From Candidatus Altimarinota bacterium (lineage in GTDB: Bacteria; Patescibacteriota; Gracilibacteria; BD1-5; UBA2023): a stretch of 8,597 nt of DNA. Below, one piece after another: positions 6,961-8,597 of the stretch. The notes under the pieces are model-generated. The model made no database searches, was not told where the DNA came from, and worked only from the letters and a program-made list of their open reading frames with translations. The translations under genes and the position numbers were made by a program. Numbering within the stretch: position 1 is the stretch's first letter; every line of letters begins with the position of its first letter. The stretch lies in NCBI GenBank assembly GCA_943355085.1, contig CALREC010000023.1, positions 1 to 8,597 of the forward strand, in the 5' to 3' direction.

Positions 6961-8445
6961 CTAAAATATATCCATAGCATCATCCGCGAGGCTCTGGGAA
7001 GATTTCCCAGTCGATTTTGATGCTCTTCATTTACGAATGTCTATCGTGTATCCTATGCCAAAAAGAGAGTCAAGGGTTTCTTGGAGAAAAAGACGTACAT
7101 CAGCAGAATCAAGCTTACTCAGATTAAAATCATTATCTGGGTGGATAACAATAGTATGTCCTTCTTCACTATAGGTGGATACCCGAAGCCCGAGTCATAC
7201 AAATGATCGCTTTGGTATGGTTCTAATATGCTCAATAAAACGACTAAAATCAAAAGAGTTGCCGCTCAGTCCTGGCTCCGTTCAGGGAGAGGAGGGGGAG
7301 ACAATTCCCTCTTTTACTGGCTCAGTTCCTAGGGAAGCATGCCTAGGTGGAAGAGAGGAAGATTTTCCATCTTTTTTTGCTTCTCTCTCCTTCTGAGGAG
7401 GAGTCGGAGTCAGGGTTGTATGAAGACAGGAAAGCTCAGAGGTTGCAATGCACCGAAATACACTGGTCTCTAAAAGCAAAAATGGATCTGGAGTAAACTT
7501 GAGTCGTCCGTATATCCCTTCAAATATCTCAAAGAGCTGAGCATAGGAAGAAAACTCTATTTTTTTCAACGAATCTTTCATGCGATCGCGCAGAAAGAAT
7601 AAAAGTTGCTCCAAAAACAGTCGTACATCTAGACTTTTATCTCGTAAAGATATGAGGTGAGCAAGTGTTTGATCAGTATCTTTCTCAATCAGCGCTTTGA
7701 CAAAAGCCAAAAGAAAATCTTCACCAATAAGCTCTAAATTTTCCTCGATATATTTTCGTTTAAGAACCCCCCCGGCCGAGTATTGCTCAAATAATGTTAT
7801 GGCATCACGCAGACCACCCTTTGCGAGACGTGCAATAAGCTCCAATGCTGACTCTTCTACTTCGATCTTTTCTCTATGAGCTATAAAATGAAGACGTTCA
7901 ATAATATCCTCGTTTTTTATCCGTTTAAAATCATATCGTTGAGATCGAGATATGATCGTGTCTGGTATTTTTTGAATCTCCGTAGTCGCAAGGATAAATT
8001 TTACATGCTTTGGTGGTTCTTCCAGAGTCTTAAGAAGGGCGTTAAAAGCTCACTTGGAAAGCATATGCACCTCATCGATAATATAAACCTTATAAGGCGC
8101 TTGGGTTGGCTGAAACTGAGCACGTTCAATCATATCCCGTATATTATCGACTCCAGTATTGGAAGCAGCATCGATTTCTATGATATCAAGAAGCTTCCCA
8201 TTGTCGGCATCCAAGCAGTTTTGACACACCCCACAAGGATTTCCATCCGTTGTGAGTGCCAAGCAATTGACCCCCTTCGCAAGTATGCGTGCCACGGTCG
8301 TTTTGCCCGTTCATCGGGATCCATGAAACAAATAAGCTCCAACGGTACGATTTTGCAAAAGAGCATTCTGCAAGACCTCTCGCACAAAAGCTTGTCCGAA
8401 AACAGAACGAAAATCTTTGGGTCTATATGTTTGGTAGAGTGCCAT
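6961..8445 (-). CDS. dnaX: DNA polymerase III subunit tau/gamma (DnaX), 494 aa
   Basis: ATPase of the clamp loader that places the sliding clamp on DNA. Start ATG 8443-8445, stop TAG 6961-6963. Seen: [12 protein letters not shown], Walker A GSRGTGKT (42-49), zinc ligands Cys61, 71, 74 and 77, Walker B DEVH (124-127), sensor 1 ATTE (153-156), SRSQ (166-169; SRC is usual) and sensor 2 GGLRDA (210-215). Residues to about 335 form the oligomerisation domain. A Pro/Ser/Lys-rich linker (about 339-400) leads to a small folded C-terminal domain ([13 protein letters not shown] onward) and a DDAMDIF tail like that of other DnaX proteins. TGA codons at 8311-8313 (Gly45, in Walker A), 8050-8052 (Gly132), 7282-7284, 7195-7197 and 7027-7029 are read as Gly. 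The linker carries a repeat-like insert and a candidate frameshift site. First gene of the minus-strand series. Confidence 0.95.
7270..7420 (-). repeat. Repeat-like insertion coding for the DnaX linker
   Basis: This stretch differs from its AT-rich surroundings: it has GC-richer blocks and dense short repeats. An imperfect direct repeat links 7272-7288 (CTGGCTCCGTTCAGGGA) and 7317-7335 (CTGGCTCAGTTCCTAGGGA), so GTEP occurs twice in the protein. Two CCTAGG copies (7328-7333, 7342-7347) form a 6-bp hairpin, and CTCCT (7387-7391) pairs with AGGAG (7396-7400). The encoded [10 protein letters not shown] resembles peptides seen when intergenic palindromic repeats are translated. No transposase or target duplication is visible. 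Confidence 0.5.
7372..7392 (-). other. Candidate frameshift or slippage site in dnaX
   Basis: On the minus strand AAGGAG (7392-7387) precedes by 8 nt a run of seven A (7378-7372), read GCA AAA AAA GAT (Ala356-Lys-Lys-Asp359). A -1 shift on A AAA AAA adds RWKIFLSST and stops at TAG (7345-7343), giving 367 aa. A shift into the other frame stops at TAG 7331-7329, giving 371 aa. Both would remove the C-terminal domain, as in E. coli gamma. The CCTAGG hairpin starts 24 nt after the A-run, too far for a standard stimulator; a weak TGGAA/TTCCA pairing is nearer. Confidence 0.45.
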
Positions 8446-8597
8446 TACAGGAGAAAAAAAGAGGAAAGATATATACGGGCAGTATATCTATATTCAAGAA
8501 AAAACAAAATTTAACCGAGATATTTTTATGTTTTTCCATAAGAGCATTGCTTTTTTGGAGAAAATGGGTATATATGGTACATATATATTCTAATACA
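8446..8597. promoter_or_regulatory. Region upstream of dnaX with candidate promoters
   Basis: No gene is seen in these 152 nt. On the minus strand TTGAAT (8497-8492), 16 nt and TATATA (8475-8470) make one possible dnaX promoter; TATACT (8486-8481) is an alternative -10. The leader just before the ATG is pyrimidine-rich (TTTCTCCTGT) with no Shine-Dalgarno. An 8-bp AT-rich hairpin, TATATATG (8569-8576) with CATATATA (8580-8587), lies near the edge. Confidence 0.35.

Noticed and set aside
1..8445. UGA read as tryptophan (Mycoplasma-type code)
   Set aside because: TGA falls on conserved Gly sites such as Walker A, and Trp positions use TGG.
7876..8514. Plus-strand 212-codon open frame
   Set aside because: Antisense to the conserved ATPase domain of dnaX and without family motifs.

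Overview
The window almost certainly comes from an uncultivated bacterium of the Candidate Phyla Radiation that reads UGA as glycine, i.e. the Absconditabacteria (SR1) / Gracilibacteria (BD1-5) group (genetic code 25). With the standard code, most of the conserved genes break into fragments. Reading TGA as Gly restores full-length MurC (as far as visible), RecA, SerRS, guanylate kinase, an AI-2E-type membrane protein and DnaX. I count 20 in-frame TGA codons in seven genes. Many fall on glycines the families conserve: the P-loops of Gmk and DnaX, the L2 region of RecA, and the DPQG motif of Gmk. Trp is encoded by TGG throughout and every real gene ends in TAA or TAG, which excludes the Mycoplasma-type UGA=Trp code. 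Which of the two phyla is involved cannot be decided from this window.

Layout. murC leaves the window at the left edge on the minus strand. From 710 to 3320 the plus strand carries a small hypothetical gene with its own terminator, then recA, a 96-aa hypothetical gene and a ferredoxin-NADP reductase-like flavoprotein. A strong bidirectional terminator at 3321-3350 separates these from a converging minus-strand series, which in transcription order is dnaX, the AI-2E family transporter, gmk and serS. The genes serve housekeeping roles: cell wall (MurC), recombination (RecA), replication clamp loading (DnaX), nucleotide supply (Gmk), translation (SerRS) and redox (FNR-like). I see no tRNA, rRNA, CRISPR array or complete mobile element.

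The most interesting signals beyond the recoding are these. (1) A run of seven A in dnaX lies 8 nt downstream of an AAGGAG, recalling the E. coli dnaX tau/gamma frameshift site. A shift in either direction soon reaches a TAG and would leave a gamma-like protein of about 367-371 aa. (2) The same place is a more GC-rich, repeat-rich stretch that looks like a palindromic repeat inserted in frame into the DnaX linker. (3) A 92-nt element upstream of gmk is closed by a perfect 8-bp stem and contains two mutually exclusive inner hairpins. (4) A long inverted repeat lies over the -10 box of the small gene after recA. (5) Shine-Dalgarno sequences are almost absent at start codons.
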